NCBI GenBank assembly: GCA_024102975.1
Contig: JAGFJD010000448.1
Location: forward strand, 1 to 64,000
Source of the DNA: Phaeodactylibacter sp.
Lineage (GTDB): Bacteria; Bacteroidota; Bacteroidia; Chitinophagales; Saprospiraceae
Direction: 5' to 3'
Length of the DNA: 64,000 bases
A program made the translations under genes and the position numbers. The notes beneath the pieces are model-generated. The model did no database searches. It was given only the letters and a program-made list of their open reading frames with translations, and was not told the origin of the DNA. Every line of letters starts with the position of its first letter. Positions within the stretch are counted from its first letter, which is position 1. Below, piece by piece: positions 53,193-61,520 of the stretch.

Positions 53193-53384
53193 CTATGTGC
53201 CCTATGTAATAAAAAAACACCCTGGCAGCCCCTTGCTTTTTAACCACATAGCACACATAGAAGCACATAGCGCAGCCCTATGCGGCCTATGTGAAACCGC
53301 CTATGTGCCCTATGTGATAAAAAAGCCCCGGCCTCCAAAAGCAAAAGGTACCACCACCCTATGTGCCCTATCTGATAAAAAAAG
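53193..53384. repeat. Three copies of CTATGTGCCCTATGTGATAAAAAA
   Basis: Copies at 53193-53217, 53301-53324 and 53359-53384, each about 24-26 bp with one to two changes and ending in a poly-A run; a partial copy inverted near 53240-53260 (TTTTTAACCACATAGCACAC). Between 53118 and 53160 a second low-complexity motif of GGGGTCATGGGTACATGG type occurs. Together they fill the gap between the barrel-like protein and the DUF4249 lipoprotein. No gene seen in this interval. Confidence 0.65.
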
Positions 53385-53397
53385 CTCCGCCGCCCCC

Positions 53398-54213
53398 TCA
53401 ATCCGCCACCTTGATCTCCGAGCTGGCCAGCCCCGACACCTGGAAGTACCCGATAGCTCCGCCTTCGATATTGGTGCGCAGGTTGGCGGGCTGTCCGCTG
53501 AACATCCCCCCGTCGTTGTTTACATTGCTGGTCAGGTCGAGGTAATATTTGTAACACTCGCGGGTGATGGCGTACATCTCTACGCGGGCCATGTCCCCCT
53601 CGGCGTAATAAAAGGGGATGGGCAGGTTGCTGATGTCTTCGCTGAGCAGCAGGTCGTCGTAGGCGAAGGCCCAGGTGCCGTCCCAGTTCTGGATGGTATC
53701 GTTGCGGTAGAACTTGGCCAGGTAATAGTCGACCGTAGCCTGCGGTTCTTTGATATAAACGAGCACCTCATAGAAGCGCCCTTCATCCTCCGGGTCGGCC
53801 TGCTCCTGCGGGTCAATGCGGATGGCGAGGCTGTCGAACGGAGGAACGTAATTCATCCGTTCGGCAGCCGTGTAAACGCTTTCGCCTACCTGTGCCGTCA
53901 GGGTGTACGTGGCGCCCACCTTGCCGGTAAAGGGCGCCCCGGGGACGTAGTAGCCGGGTGCCTGTTCGACAAAGCTGTAGGCGTTGCCTTCATCGTCCTC
54001 CACCGTGACGGCGGCGCCGCTGACGGCCGGGTTCTGCCCACTATCGTAAAAGCCCATCGTCCGGCTGATGCGGACGTACTGCCGGCCGGGCTGGTCGGTG
54101 ATCAACCCTTCAATGATGGTGGCTTGCTCTACTTGTTCCAGGTCCAGTTCAACGGTCTTTTCGCAGCTGAACAGGGCGAGGGTGAGAAGGGCAGGGAAAA
54201 GGATATTTTTCAT
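53398..54213 (-). CDS. DUF4249 lipoprotein
   Basis: 271 residues. The signal MKNILFPALLTLALFSC has a lipobox; then EKTVELDLEQVEQATIIEGL and DQPGRQYVRISRTMGFYDS are the DUF4249 start. The body is beta-rich with a PFTGKVGATYTLTAQVGES segment. Members are almost always paired with a TonB-dependent receptor, as here (95 bp downstream of it), and are thought to work as a surface lipoprotein lid or ligand-binding partner, by analogy with SusD. Substrate unknown. Confidence 0.9.
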   Translation of the reverse strand: MKNILFPALLTLALFSCEKTVELDLEQVEQATIIEGLITDQPGRQYVRISRTMGFYDSGQNPAVSGAAVTVEDDEGNAYSFVEQAPGYYVPGAPFTGKVGATYTLTAQVGESVYTAAERMNYVPPFDSLAIRIDPQEQADPEDEGRFYEVLVYIKEPQATVDYYLAKFYRNDTIQNWDGTWAFAYDDLLLSEDISNLPIPFYYAEGDMARVEMYAITRECYKYYLDLTSNVNNDGGMFSGQPANLRTNIEGGAIGYFQVSGLASSEIKVAD

Positions 54214-54307
54214 AATTGTGTTTTTTTTTCGTGATTATTCCGGTGGCCCGTTATTCCGCTGTACCGCAGTGGCTGCGAATGCGCGAATACCGAATGCCGA
54301 ACAGCGC

Positions 54308-56686
54308 TTAAAACTTAAAATTCCAGCTGAAGTACGGCAGCGCGCCGAACAGGTACACCATCCGTGCTTCCTTTTCGGTGCCGTCGCCGATGATGTTGCC
54401 GTCGTCGTCCTGTTTGGTGCGGGTGTAGATGGTCCAGGGGTTCTGTCGGTTGTAGGCATTGTAAACGCCGGCGACGAAGGAGTTCTGCCAGCGGCGGTTC
54501 TCGTTCTTCCTGGGCTCGTAGGTCACCGACAGGTCCAGGCGGTGGAAATCCGGCAGGCGGTAGCCGTTGCGGCCGGAGTAGAGATTGACCTGGTAGCCGT
54601 CGAAGTCGTACTTGCCGGCGGGCAGCGTGAGGGGGCGGCCGGTTGTGTAGGTGAAGTTGGCGCCCAGGCTCCAGCGGGGATTGAGATCGTAAGCCAGCGC
54701 CAGGTTCAGGTTGTGGCGGCGGTCGTGGTTGGCAGGGAAAGGCTCGTCTCCATTGACGCCCGGCACTTCCAGGGTGGCTTCGGCCAGCGTGTAGCTGCCA
54801 AAACCGGTCAGGCGGCCCTTGCTCTTGCGCAGGTAGAATTCCAGGCCGTAGGATTCGGACTCGCCCTGCCGGAACTCGGTGGCCAGGTGGCGGTTGAAGA
54901 ACAGCTCGGCGTTGTCGGCAAACTCGGTCAGGTCCTTCGCCTTTTTATAATAGGCTTCCACCGAGAATTCGAACATGTTGTCCCGGAAGTTGCGGAAGTA
55001 GCCCACCGCGACCTGGTCGGCCTTCTGCGGGTCGAGGTAAGGCGAGCTGGGCGCCCAGGTGGCGAAGGGGATCGGCACCGTCGAGTTGGAGATCAGGTGC
55101 ACGTACTGTACCATGCGGTTGTAAGATACCTTGACCGAGCTCTGCGGGTCGAGCAGGTAGCGGGCGGCAAAGCGGGGTTCCGGGTTTTGGAACAGCTTGA
55201 TCGTCTCGAAATTGCCGTAGGTGGTGGAATCGCGGATGACGATGTCGACATTATCCTCTGGGTCTTCGTATTCGTAAACCGTGCCCTCGCCGATGTTCTG
55301 GAACAGGCTGTAGCGCAGGCCGTACTCCAGGCTGAGGCGGTCGGTTAGCTGGTGTTCGGCGCCGAGGTAGAGGGCATGGTCCAGGGCAAACTGCTTTTGC
55401 AGGCTGGTGGACTGGAAGATCGACTCCTCTCCGTTGCTGGTGATCTTGCCCGGAGTGAACCGGCGATAGATACCCTGGTAGCCGAATTTGACCGTGAGTT
55501 CGGGGGTGATGAAGTAGGAAATGTCTTCCTTGACCGAAGCTTCGCGCTGGTTGGCTTCCCAGAGGAACCCGTCGACGGGGTCGCGGTCGTGCAGGGCGTA
55601 ATCGAAATCGCTGTAGATGAGGGTGAGGTTGGAGAAGAGGCGCTCGTTGAACAGGTGGTTCCAGCGGAAGGTGGCGGTGCTGTTGCCCCAGTCCATTTTG
55701 AAATCGTCGTTGAACTGCCAGATGTCGCGCCCGCTGTAGGCCGACAGGAAGAACCGGTTCTTGTTGTTGGCCTTCCAGTTGACCTTGGCGTTCAGGTCGT
55801 GGAAGCTCACCGCCGTGCCGTCGAACTGGTCGGAGTTCTTCATGTACAGGTCGGCGTACGACCGGCGGCCGGCGACGATGAAGGAGGCTTTGTCCTGCAC
55901 GATCGGCGCCTCCACGGCGAGTTTAGCGGCCAGCAGGCCCACCCCCCCGCTGGCGGCAAACTGCTTGGCGTTGCCGTCGCGGGTGGTGATTTCCAGCAGG
56001 GAGGACAGGCGGCCGCCGTACTTTGACGGGATGCCGCCCTTGTACAACTCTGCGCTTTTGATGATATCGGCGTTGAAAACAGAGAATAACCCAAAGAGGT
56101 GCGACACGTCGTACACCGGCGCCTCGTCGATGAGTATGAGGTTCTGGTCGGCGCTGCCGCCGCGCACGAAGAAGGCGGAAGTGCCCTCGCCCGCGCTGGT
56201 CACGCCGGGCAGGGTCTGTATTGTTTTGATCACGTCGGGCTCGCCCATCAGGGAGGGCAGCTTTTTGATCTCCTCAATGGGCACGTCGAGGCGGCTCATG
56301 GCCACCTGCTGCACAGACTGGTCGGCCTTCTTGTCCGTCACCACGACCTCTTCCAGCACGGCGGCGGCGGGCTGCATCTCCACGTTGAGCTCGACGTTGG
56401 CGCGGAGGGTTACCGTCTTCACCTGGGCCTGGTAGCCGATGTAAGTGAAGGTCAGCTCATACGTGCCGGCCGGCAGGGTCAGCGAATAAAATCCGTAGAG
56501 GTTGGTGGTGGTCCCGGATTTGGTGGCGGGTTCGTACACGCTGGCGTAGAGCAGCTCTTCGCCGGAGGCGGCGTCCTTCAGATAGCCGCTGAGGGTAAAT
56601 CGTTCTTCCTGTGGTACGTCGGGTTGGCCTGTGGCGGAACATAGAAATCCCGCCAGCAAGCAGGCCATCAATAGGGCTCGCTTCAT
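54308..56686 (-). CDS. TonB-dependent outer-membrane receptor
   Basis: 792 residues from ATG 56686. Signal peptide (about 1-21), a carboxypeptidase-regulatory-like repeat (about 30-105: FTLSGYLKDAASGEELLYAS), a plug domain with QSVQQVAMSRLDVPIEEIKK, IQTLPGVTSAGEGTSAFFVR and a GGIPSKYGGRLSSLLEI segment, then a 22-stranded barrel ending in an aromatic residue (WNFKF). It is the class lacking a TonB box at the very start. With the DUF4249 lipoprotein it forms an importer for an unknown ligand, energised by TonB-ExbBD encoded elsewhere. Confidence 0.93.
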   Translation of the reverse strand: MKRALLMACLLAGFLCSATGQPDVPQEERFTLSGYLKDAASGEELLYASVYEPATKSGTTTNLYGFYSLTLPAGTYELTFTYIGYQAQVKTVTLRANVELNVEMQPAAAVLEEVVVTDKKADQSVQQVAMSRLDVPIEEIKKLPSLMGEPDVIKTIQTLPGVTSAGEGTSAFFVRGGSADQNLILIDEAPVYDVSHLFGLFSVFNADIIKSAELYKGGIPSKYGGRLSSLLEITTRDGNAKQFAASGGVGLLAAKLAVEAPIVQDKASFIVAGRRSYADLYMKNSDQFDGTAVSFHDLNAKVNWKANNKNRFFLSAYSGRDIWQFNDDFKMDWGNSTATFRWNHLFNERLFSNLTLIYSDFDYALHDRDPVDGFLWEANQREASVKEDISYFITPELTVKFGYQGIYRRFTPGKITSNGEESIFQSTSLQKQFALDHALYLGAEHQLTDRLSLEYGLRYSLFQNIGEGTVYEYEDPEDNVDIVIRDSTTYGNFETIKLFQNPEPRFAARYLLDPQSSVKVSYNRMVQYVHLISNSTVPIPFATWAPSSPYLDPQKADQVAVGYFRNFRDNMFEFSVEAYYKKAKDLTEFADNAELFFNRHLATEFRQGESESYGLEFYLRKSKGRLTGFGSYTLAEATLEVPGVNGDEPFPANHDRRHNLNLALAYDLNPRWSLGANFTYTTGRPLTLPAGKYDFDGYQVNLYSGRNGYRLPDFHRLDLSVTYEPRKNENRRWQNSFVAGVYNAYNRQNPWTIYTRTKQDDDGNIIGDGTEKEARMVYLFGALPYFSWNFKF

Positions 56687-57388
56687 TATGCAGATTGTTT
56701 TTGATTTTTGTGGGAACAGGATTTTCCCCTTGTTCACTCTCCTGATGCGGACATCCTCTTTTTACCCCTACGAATTAAAGTTATTTATTTATGAACGGGT
56801 GGTTTTGGCAGGCCAGGGGGGAGATTTATGGGACGAAAGAAGGCAATGGAAACCGGGGCGGCAACCGGACTATTATCCTTATGGCGGCTTCCGGGCTTGT
56901 TTGTTTGGCGTATCGCCTGGGGAAATGCCCTGAAATTGATGGTTCCATGGCTGCATGGATCCATTGTTAGGCCGCCCGTGCCCCGCAAACCATGGACCAG
57001 GGGAACCCTGAAGCCATTATACTGGCGAACGCGTGGTTTTTTCAGGAACAAAACCAGCGATGCCAGTATATACTGACCCGGCGGGTTTTGTAGTCGACAA
57101 AACCTGCCGTGCGTCAGTGTAACAGCGTACATTTTGGAAGTTTTCATGCCGAAAACCACAAGAGGGTACAAACCAGAATCGCACCCATCCGGGCAAGCCC
57201 AGCGGCAAAAAAGTGTCGTGCACAGCATCTTTCATATCTCCGATTTTTTCCTTATCTTGCTTGTCCACATCTTCAGGAAAAACTTTCGCTTATACCATTG
57301 CTGTGAAACCTCGCAGAGCATGCCTGTCGGCAAAGCCTGGCAAACCCATGCTTTTTACCATCACCCGATCACCCAACACCCTGGTTTC
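56687..57388. other. 702-bp divergent intergenic region
   Basis: Separates the receptor gene (minus) from the aspartic protease gene (plus). It holds the third paired-hairpin repeat, a TAACTTTA -7-like box for the receptor (56776-56783, minus strand, last base differs) and a possible TATCTTGC box at 57252. No gene is supported; open frames here are not protein-like. Confidence 0.5.
57018..57121. repeat. Paired-hairpin repeat, copy 3
   Basis: 104 bp, differing from copy 1 at two positions (T for G in TTTTTTCAGG; G for A in the last arm CAGTGTA). It is the first structure upstream of the protease gene. Confidence 0.9.
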
Positions 57389-58345
57389 ATGCAACACCTG
57401 TACACCCTCTTGTTTTTCCTGTCGCCGGTTGGTTTCCTGCTGGCGGGCCCTACCTATCACATGACCGAGCCTTCCTCTACCGTCCCGTTGTTTATCCGGA
57501 ATAAACTCATCCTGGTGGAGGGGCAGGCCAACGGCCAAAGCGGATATTTCCTTTTCGACACCGGCGCTTCGGAGCTGGCCCTCAACGAGGCCTATTTCCC
57601 CCGGCAGGAGCATGCTGCCCCCGGGACGCGCTTTGCCGACGTCAGCGGCCACAGCATCCGCCACGGTTATGCCTTTGTCGATTCATTTTACTGGGCCGGG
57701 CTGTGCCGGGAGGCATTCTTTGGCGCCTGCCTGGACATGAGCGCCCTGGAAAGCCGCCTGGGAGAGAAACTGCTGGGCATCATCGGCTATGATGTGTTGC
57801 AGCACGTAGACCTGGAGATCGATTACTACCGGAAAACGATGATCCTCATCCGCCCCGGCACTATCCCGCCCCGTCCTTCCGGCCCGCATTACACTTTCCA
57901 TTTCCGGATGAACCGCCACCTGCCGGTGCTGAAGGCGGGCCTGGGCGACGCCACGGACCTGGATATGGCCATAGATTCGGGTTCCTCCGTCAACGTCTGC
58001 AGCAGCCGGTTCAAGAAAAAGCTGAAAAACAAAGCCCTGCAAAAAAGGAGGGTCTCCCTGCTGGGAGCGTCCGGGGCTTCAGAACAGGCACCGTATTACA
58101 TCATGGAATCCATGGTTGTTGAAAATGCTTATTCCATCGCTTACTGCCGCATTGCGCTCGCCAGCATGGGCGTTGTCGACGACTACAGCCTCGGGGTCGA
58201 CGGGCTGCTGGGGGTCAATTTCTTTCGCCTGGGGCGGGTGTTCTTCAGTTACCAGTCCCGCCGCATCGACGTCTGGCTGGAACACAATGATTATACGATG
58301 CGGCACAGCACGCTGCCGCTGCTGGAGGGGATGAGCGCGGAGTGA
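57389..58345 (+). CDS. Retropepsin-like aspartic protease
   Basis: 318 residues from ATG 57389 (MQHLYTLLFFLSPVGFLLAG, a signal peptide); a longer frame reaches 57134 but adds non-conserved residues. Two aspartic signatures are visible: FDTGASELALN with D57, and AIDSGSSVNV with D196, which fits the pepsin/retropepsin two-Asp arrangement in one chain. FxxDxGxxxNVC and GVDGLLGVNFFRLG follow the family. It is probably a periplasmic peptidase. No terminator was seen after its stop; the next 85 bp contain the -7 box of the decayed methyltransferase. Confidence 0.82.
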   Translation: MQHLYTLLFFLSPVGFLLAGPTYHMTEPSSTVPLFIRNKLILVEGQANGQSGYFLFDTGASELALNEAYFPRQEHAAPGTRFADVSGHSIRHGYAFVDSFYWAGLCREAFFGACLDMSALESRLGEKLLGIIGYDVLQHVDLEIDYYRKTMILIRPGTIPPRPSGPHYTFHFRMNRHLPVLKAGLGDATDLDMAIDSGSSVNVCSSRFKKKLKNKALQKRRVSLLGASGASEQAPYYIMESMVVENAYSIAYCRIALASMGVVDDYSLGVDGLLGVNFFRLGRVFFSYQSRRIDVWLEHNDYTMRHSTLPLLEGMSAE

Positions 58346-58394
58346 TTTTACTAACAAGTTTCTCACAAGGCTGAGATTTTTAAATCAAATAATT

Positions 58395-58402
58395 TATATT
58401 TG
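58395..58402 (+). promoter_or_regulatory. Bacteroidota -7 box (TATATTTG) of the ruined methyltransferase
   Basis: Exact TAnnTTTG match shortly before the methyltransferase motif I. There is no in-frame ATG between it and the motif, so it may be an orphan promoter. Confidence 0.5.
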
Positions 58403-58409
58403 GCATAAT

Positions 58410-58601
58410 AATAATCAAATTATTGCCATTCTTTTTACTTCAATTGAAATTTGCGCCGGCGCCGGCGGACAGTCCATCGGTTTGGAACAGGCCGGATTTG
58501 AACATCTGGACCTTGTGGAAACAGACGGAGACGCCTGCAACACGCTGCGCCACAACCGCCCGGCATGGAATGTGCATGAAATGGACGTTAGGAACATTTA
58601 A
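58410..58601 (+). pseudogene. 5' fragment of a C5-cytosine DNA methyltransferase
   Basis: In the frame ending with TAA at 58599-58601 the sequence reads SIEICAGAGGQSIGLEQAGF, EHLDLVETDGDACNTLRHNR, PAWNVHEMDVRNI, stop. This is motif I (AdoMet-binding, xGAGGxSxGLEQAGF), the acidic end of motif II (VETD) and the start of motif III. Motifs IV-X, including the catalytic ProCys, are absent. No initiation codon in frame is found within 60 bp upstream. Family recognition is firm; that it is non-functional follows from the missing catalytic half. The stop codon falls in a palindrome. Confidence 0.8.
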
Positions 58602-58701
58602 AAAATAAATTCGACGCCGGCGAGTCAGGGGCAGCCTGGAGCCTTTATAGGCGAAGGCTGCCCCTGACTCGCCGGCCCAAAATGTCGAATTTATTTTTTA
58701 A
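58598..58701. repeat. Large palindrome between the two restriction-locus fragments
   Basis: Two nested inverted repeats: 18 bp (58598-58615 with 58684-58701) and 21 bp (58616-58636 with 58656-58676), the right side having seven extra bases (58677-58683), and a 19-nt loop. It lies precisely between the methyltransferase and nuclease fragments. It may mark the deletion junction, be a former regulatory or mobile element end, or act as a strong terminator. Confidence 0.8.
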
Positions 58702-58712
58702 TCACTACTTAA

Positions 58713-59008
58713 GGAATTTTCCGCCAATGGCCGGTTAGAGAAGGCCCTGCCCCCTCGGTTGGAGAAGTCCTGTACAAAGAAATGGCTTCACCTGCCAAAT
58801 GTGCGGTGCGGTAGCCTCAGAGCCCCATCCTTACGATACGGCCAGAAAAACGAGGCTGCACATTGGTCACATCATAGATAAATCCGAAGGGGGAACGGAT
58901 GAAGCCTCCAATCTCCGCGCGATTTGTTCAGTCTGTAACGAAGGCGCTTCCAACCTTACCCTTCCCCGCCCGAGTGATTTAAAATTACTGGCTCAAATCC
59001 GCCAATAA
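58713..59008 (+). pseudogene. 3' fragment of an HNH endonuclease (frameshifted)
   Basis: One frame reads WPVREGPAPSVGEVLYKEM up to 58784; the next frame continues GFTCQMCGAVASEPHPYD, TARKTRLHIGHIIDKSEGGT, DEASNLRAICSVCNEGASNL to the stop at 59006-59008. Restoring one G (ATGGGC instead of ATGGC at 58782-58786) joins them, so a single-base deletion is the simplest explanation. Cys-x-x-Cys pairs and the HIGHIIDKSEGG...NLRAIC pattern are the HNH zinc/metal core. With the methyltransferase fragment upstream it is the remnant of a type II restriction-modification locus. Confidence 0.82.
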
Positions 59009-59160
59009 CACATGTATAAATTCGCGCAAATTCGCCTAATCCGCGCAAATTCGCGTTCCACTGAGCTTTATGCTCACCCCTCATTTTTTTATTTCGACTC
59101 AAAAACTCACTAATCCGTTACAAAAAAGGCCCTACCTTCGGCGCTAAAAATCCCGCAAAC

Positions 59161-59985
59161 ATGAATACCGACAAGCTCGCCGAATACCTGAACCTGCTCT
59201 CCGAAATGGCCATCGCCTTCCTGCCCAAGCTGGCGCTGGCCCTGCTGCTGCTCTTTTTTGGCTTTAAAATCGTCGACCGGCTTGCCCGCCTGGCAGGCCG
59301 GGCGATGGAACGGGCCGGGCTGAGCAGCAACCTGCTGCCCTTTGTCCGCTCCCTGGTCAACGTTTCCCTGAAAGTGTTGCTGATTTTCAGCATCGCCGGC
59401 ATCGTCGGGGTGGACGTCACCTCCTTCGTCGCCGTGCTGGCGGCGGCCGGCTTTGCCGTCGGGCTGGCCCTGCAGGGCAGCCTGAGCAACTTCGCCGCCG
59501 GCATCATCATCCTGCTGTTCCGGCCGTACAAGGTGGAAGACTGGATCGAGGTGGACGGCAAATTCGGCCGGGTGGAAGAAATCCAGATTTTCAGTACCAT
59601 CATGGTGACCCCGGGCCGCAAGACCCTCATCATCCCCAACGGCCAGGTGGTCGACAACATCGTCACCAATTATTCCAAAAAAGGCTTTATCCGCATGGAG
59701 CTGAACGTGACGATGCCCTACAGCGAAAGTTTTCCCAAAGTGCGGGAGATCATCCTGGAAGAACTCCTGGCTATCCCCAAAGTGCTGCGCGACCCCGCCC
59801 CGGAGGTGGGCATCGAGGCCTACGACAGCCACAACGTTCTGCTGGCGGTGCGCCCCTACGTCGCCCCCGACGATTTCTGGGAGGTGACGTTCGAAGCTTA
59901 CGAACGCATCAAAGCGGCCTTTAACCGCAAGGGCATCAAAGTGGCTTACTCGGAAGGCGTGGAGATGGGGACGATCGGGGAGTGA
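59161..59985 (+). CDS. Small-conductance mechanosensitive channel, MscS family
   Basis: 274 residues, close to E. coli MscS length. Three membrane helices (about 15-38, 60-85, 88-115); the last carries the pore-lining AAAGFAVGLALQGSLSNFAA pattern with its Gly/Ala spacing, followed by the cytoplasmic beta domain (RPYKVEDWIEVDGKFGRVEE, VTPGRKTLIIPNGQVVDNI). It opens on membrane tension in hypo-osmotic shock. It is convergent with the cvpA-like gene. Confidence 0.95.
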   Translation: MNTDKLAEYLNLLSEMAIAFLPKLALALLLLFFGFKIVDRLARLAGRAMERAGLSSNLLPFVRSLVNVSLKVLLIFSIAGIVGVDVTSFVAVLAAAGFAVGLALQGSLSNFAAGIIILLFRPYKVEDWIEVDGKFGRVEEIQIFSTIMVTPGRKTLIIPNGQVVDNIVTNYSKKGFIRMELNVTMPYSESFPKVREIILEELLAIPKVLRDPAPEVGIEAYDSHNVLLAVRPYVAPDDFWEVTFEAYERIKAAFNRKGIKVAYSEGVEMGTIGE

Positions 59986-60003
59986 GCGGGGGTGGCATGG
60001 GGT

Positions 60004-60124
60004 CATGGGTTCATGGGTGCATGGGGGCATGGAGGCATTGTTCTGGCAAAAAAAGGCAATACAATGCAACCCGGCAGCCTGGCCCCCGTATAACAATGAG
60101 CCCATGAAACAATGAACCCATGAA
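60004..60124. repeat. Inverted ATGGGTTCAT repeats between convergent genes
   Basis: An 11-bp perfect inverted repeat (60004-60014 with 60114-60124) lies in a stretch of related ATGGG/CCCAT decamers on both sides of the interval between mscS and cvpA. The same motif family occurs at 53118-53160. It may aid termination of both genes. Confidence 0.5.
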
Positions 60125-60143
60125 AATCCCCCCCATTCTCCGA

Positions 60144-60743
60144 CTATCTCCTTTCTCTGTCCTGGCTGTTTTCCGGGATGTCGTAGAATTCCGGGGTGGA
60201 TTCCCGGCGTTCGAAGGTCATATTTTCCAGGCCATCCATAAATTCAATGGAATGCTCCCAGAAATCCTCGAAGATGGGGACGGCTTTTCTGCTCATAGCC
60301 CAGACTCTTTGGGGGTATTGCTCCAGGTAGACAAGCGTGACGGACTCGGCTTTGGTTGCCGGCCCGATGAGGTGGGCCCGGTCGCTGAATACGACCAGCA
60401 TGCTGAAGACCAGCACCATCAGAGCCGAAAGGAAGAAGCCGCCGATGATCTGGTTGATGAAGTTGATGTTGGCGCTTTCCAGGGCGCCTTCCAGGAAGTT
60501 GGCGAACAAGCGGATCAGGAACATGGTGCCGACGAAAGTCAGCAGGAAGCCGGCCAGGAACATCAGCGGGTTTTCCGTGAAGAGGCTCTCCAGCACATTG
60601 GTGATTTCCGGGCCGAAACGGAAGGCCATCATCAGGCCGAAAACCACCGAGAGGATGGTGAAGATGGTCTTGATGATGCCTCGCGAAAACCCCAGGTAGA
60701 AACCCCAGGCTGCCAATACCACAAATATCAGGTCTATTGCCAT
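60144..60743 (-). CDS. CvpA-family membrane protein
   Basis: 199 residues: four membrane helices (about 1-25, 28-45, 60-85, 98-120) then a soluble C-terminal tail. LIFVVLAAWGFYLGFSRGII at the start, FLLTFVGTMFLIRLFANFLE, and NFINQIIGGFFLSALMVLVF are the CvpA signatures. E. coli CvpA is linked to colicin V production and envelope stress. A TACTTTTG -7 box (minus strand, 60752-60759) lies only 9 bp before the ATG, predicting a nearly leaderless mRNA. Confidence 0.9.
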   Translation of the reverse strand: MAIDLIFVVLAAWGFYLGFSRGIIKTIFTILSVVFGLMMAFRFGPEITNVLESLFTENPLMFLAGFLLTFVGTMFLIRLFANFLEGALESANINFINQIIGGFFLSALMVLVFSMLVVFSDRAHLIGPATKAESVTLVYLEQYPQRVWAMSRKAVPIFEDFWEHSIEFMDGLENMTFERRESTPEFYDIPENSQDRERR

Positions 60744-60934
60744 AATGGGTTCAAAAGTAAGGATTTAGCAGCTATTCGGACGAATAAAATAGACAATTCG
60801 CCGTATAAATTGGATCAAAAGGCCCAATTTTTTGCCGGATAGCAGCTTTTTTCCGTATAACAAACAGGCGGGCAGGAAGATGCCCCGAAAACCGAAAATA
60901 TTACAAAAAACTTAATTCTTTCCCCCCGAGGGGC

Positions 60935-60942
60935 TAACTTTG
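60935..60942 (+). promoter_or_regulatory. Bacteroidota -7 box (TAACTTTG)
   Basis: Exact TAnnTTTG, 18 bp before the ATG of the small secreted protein gene, giving a short leader. No clear -33 TTTG. Confidence 0.55.
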
Positions 60943-60960
60943 TTTAAAAATTTCAATCCA

Positions 60961-61431
60961 ATGAAAGTTGTATTATCATTAATCCTGGGAACTACGCTTT
61001 TCGCTTCGACGCTGGCGGCTCAAACGCAAGACATGCCGGCCGTCTTCAAGCTGGGCGACTACGAGGAGGGCTATGAGGCCCTCAACCAAGCTTACAGCCA
61101 AACCCTCCTGGAAGTGAGCAATTTCGACACGCAAAGAGCCTTCGACACCTGGATGTCCATGATGCGGGAAATGGAGGAGTACTCCAAAAAAATACGCTTC
61201 GACGTCAAAGGGGTTAAAGTATGGCTGCACGTATTCTGGAACGAGGACGGCTCTGTCAGCCACATCGGTTACCTGCTCCGGCCCGACTCCCGCAACGTCG
61301 ATGCCCTCGAACTGGCCGCCTTCTTCAAGACTTTTATGGGGCGGTACAAGCTCCCGGCGACGAGCAGCAAGAAGTTCAGCCACTACACCGGCGCAAACTT
61401 CCCGATCTACAGCGAAAAGGTGGATCGGTAA
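60961..61431 (+). CDS. Small secreted protein, unknown
   Basis: 156 residues from ATG 60961 (MKVVLSLILGTTLFASTLAA, signal peptide); an in-frame TTG at 60940 overlaps the -7 box and is not used. The mature protein is mixed alpha/beta (YEALNQAYSQTLLEVSNFDT, IRFDVKGVKVWLHVFWNEDG, SHIGYLLRPDSRNVDALEL) and resembles TonB-C-like or energy-transducer-type domains only weakly. No family is assigned. A strong terminator follows. Confidence 0.82.
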   Translation: MKVVLSLILGTTLFASTLAAQTQDMPAVFKLGDYEEGYEALNQAYSQTLLEVSNFDTQRAFDTWMSMMREMEEYSKKIRFDVKGVKVWLHVFWNEDGSVSHIGYLLRPDSRNVDALELAAFFKTFMGRYKLPATSSKKFSHYTGANFPIYSEKVDR

Positions 61432-61463
61432 TTTGCTTGCATTCGTGCATGCATCTGGCTTGC

Positions 61464-61520
61464 AAACTTCCCCGCCTGCCCGGCATACAGCCCGGATGGC
61501 CAGGCGGGGAAGTTTTTTTT
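61464..61520 (+). terminator. Rho-independent terminator
   Basis: Perfect 15-bp stem (61464-61478 with 61501-61515), 22-nt loop, then an unbroken T run to 61520. The last T of the run is the first base of the paired-hairpin repeat copy 4. Confidence 0.85.

Noticed and set aside
54068..55348. 426-codon plus-strand frame opposite the TonB receptor
   Set aside because: No domain pattern; the receptor on the other strand is certain.
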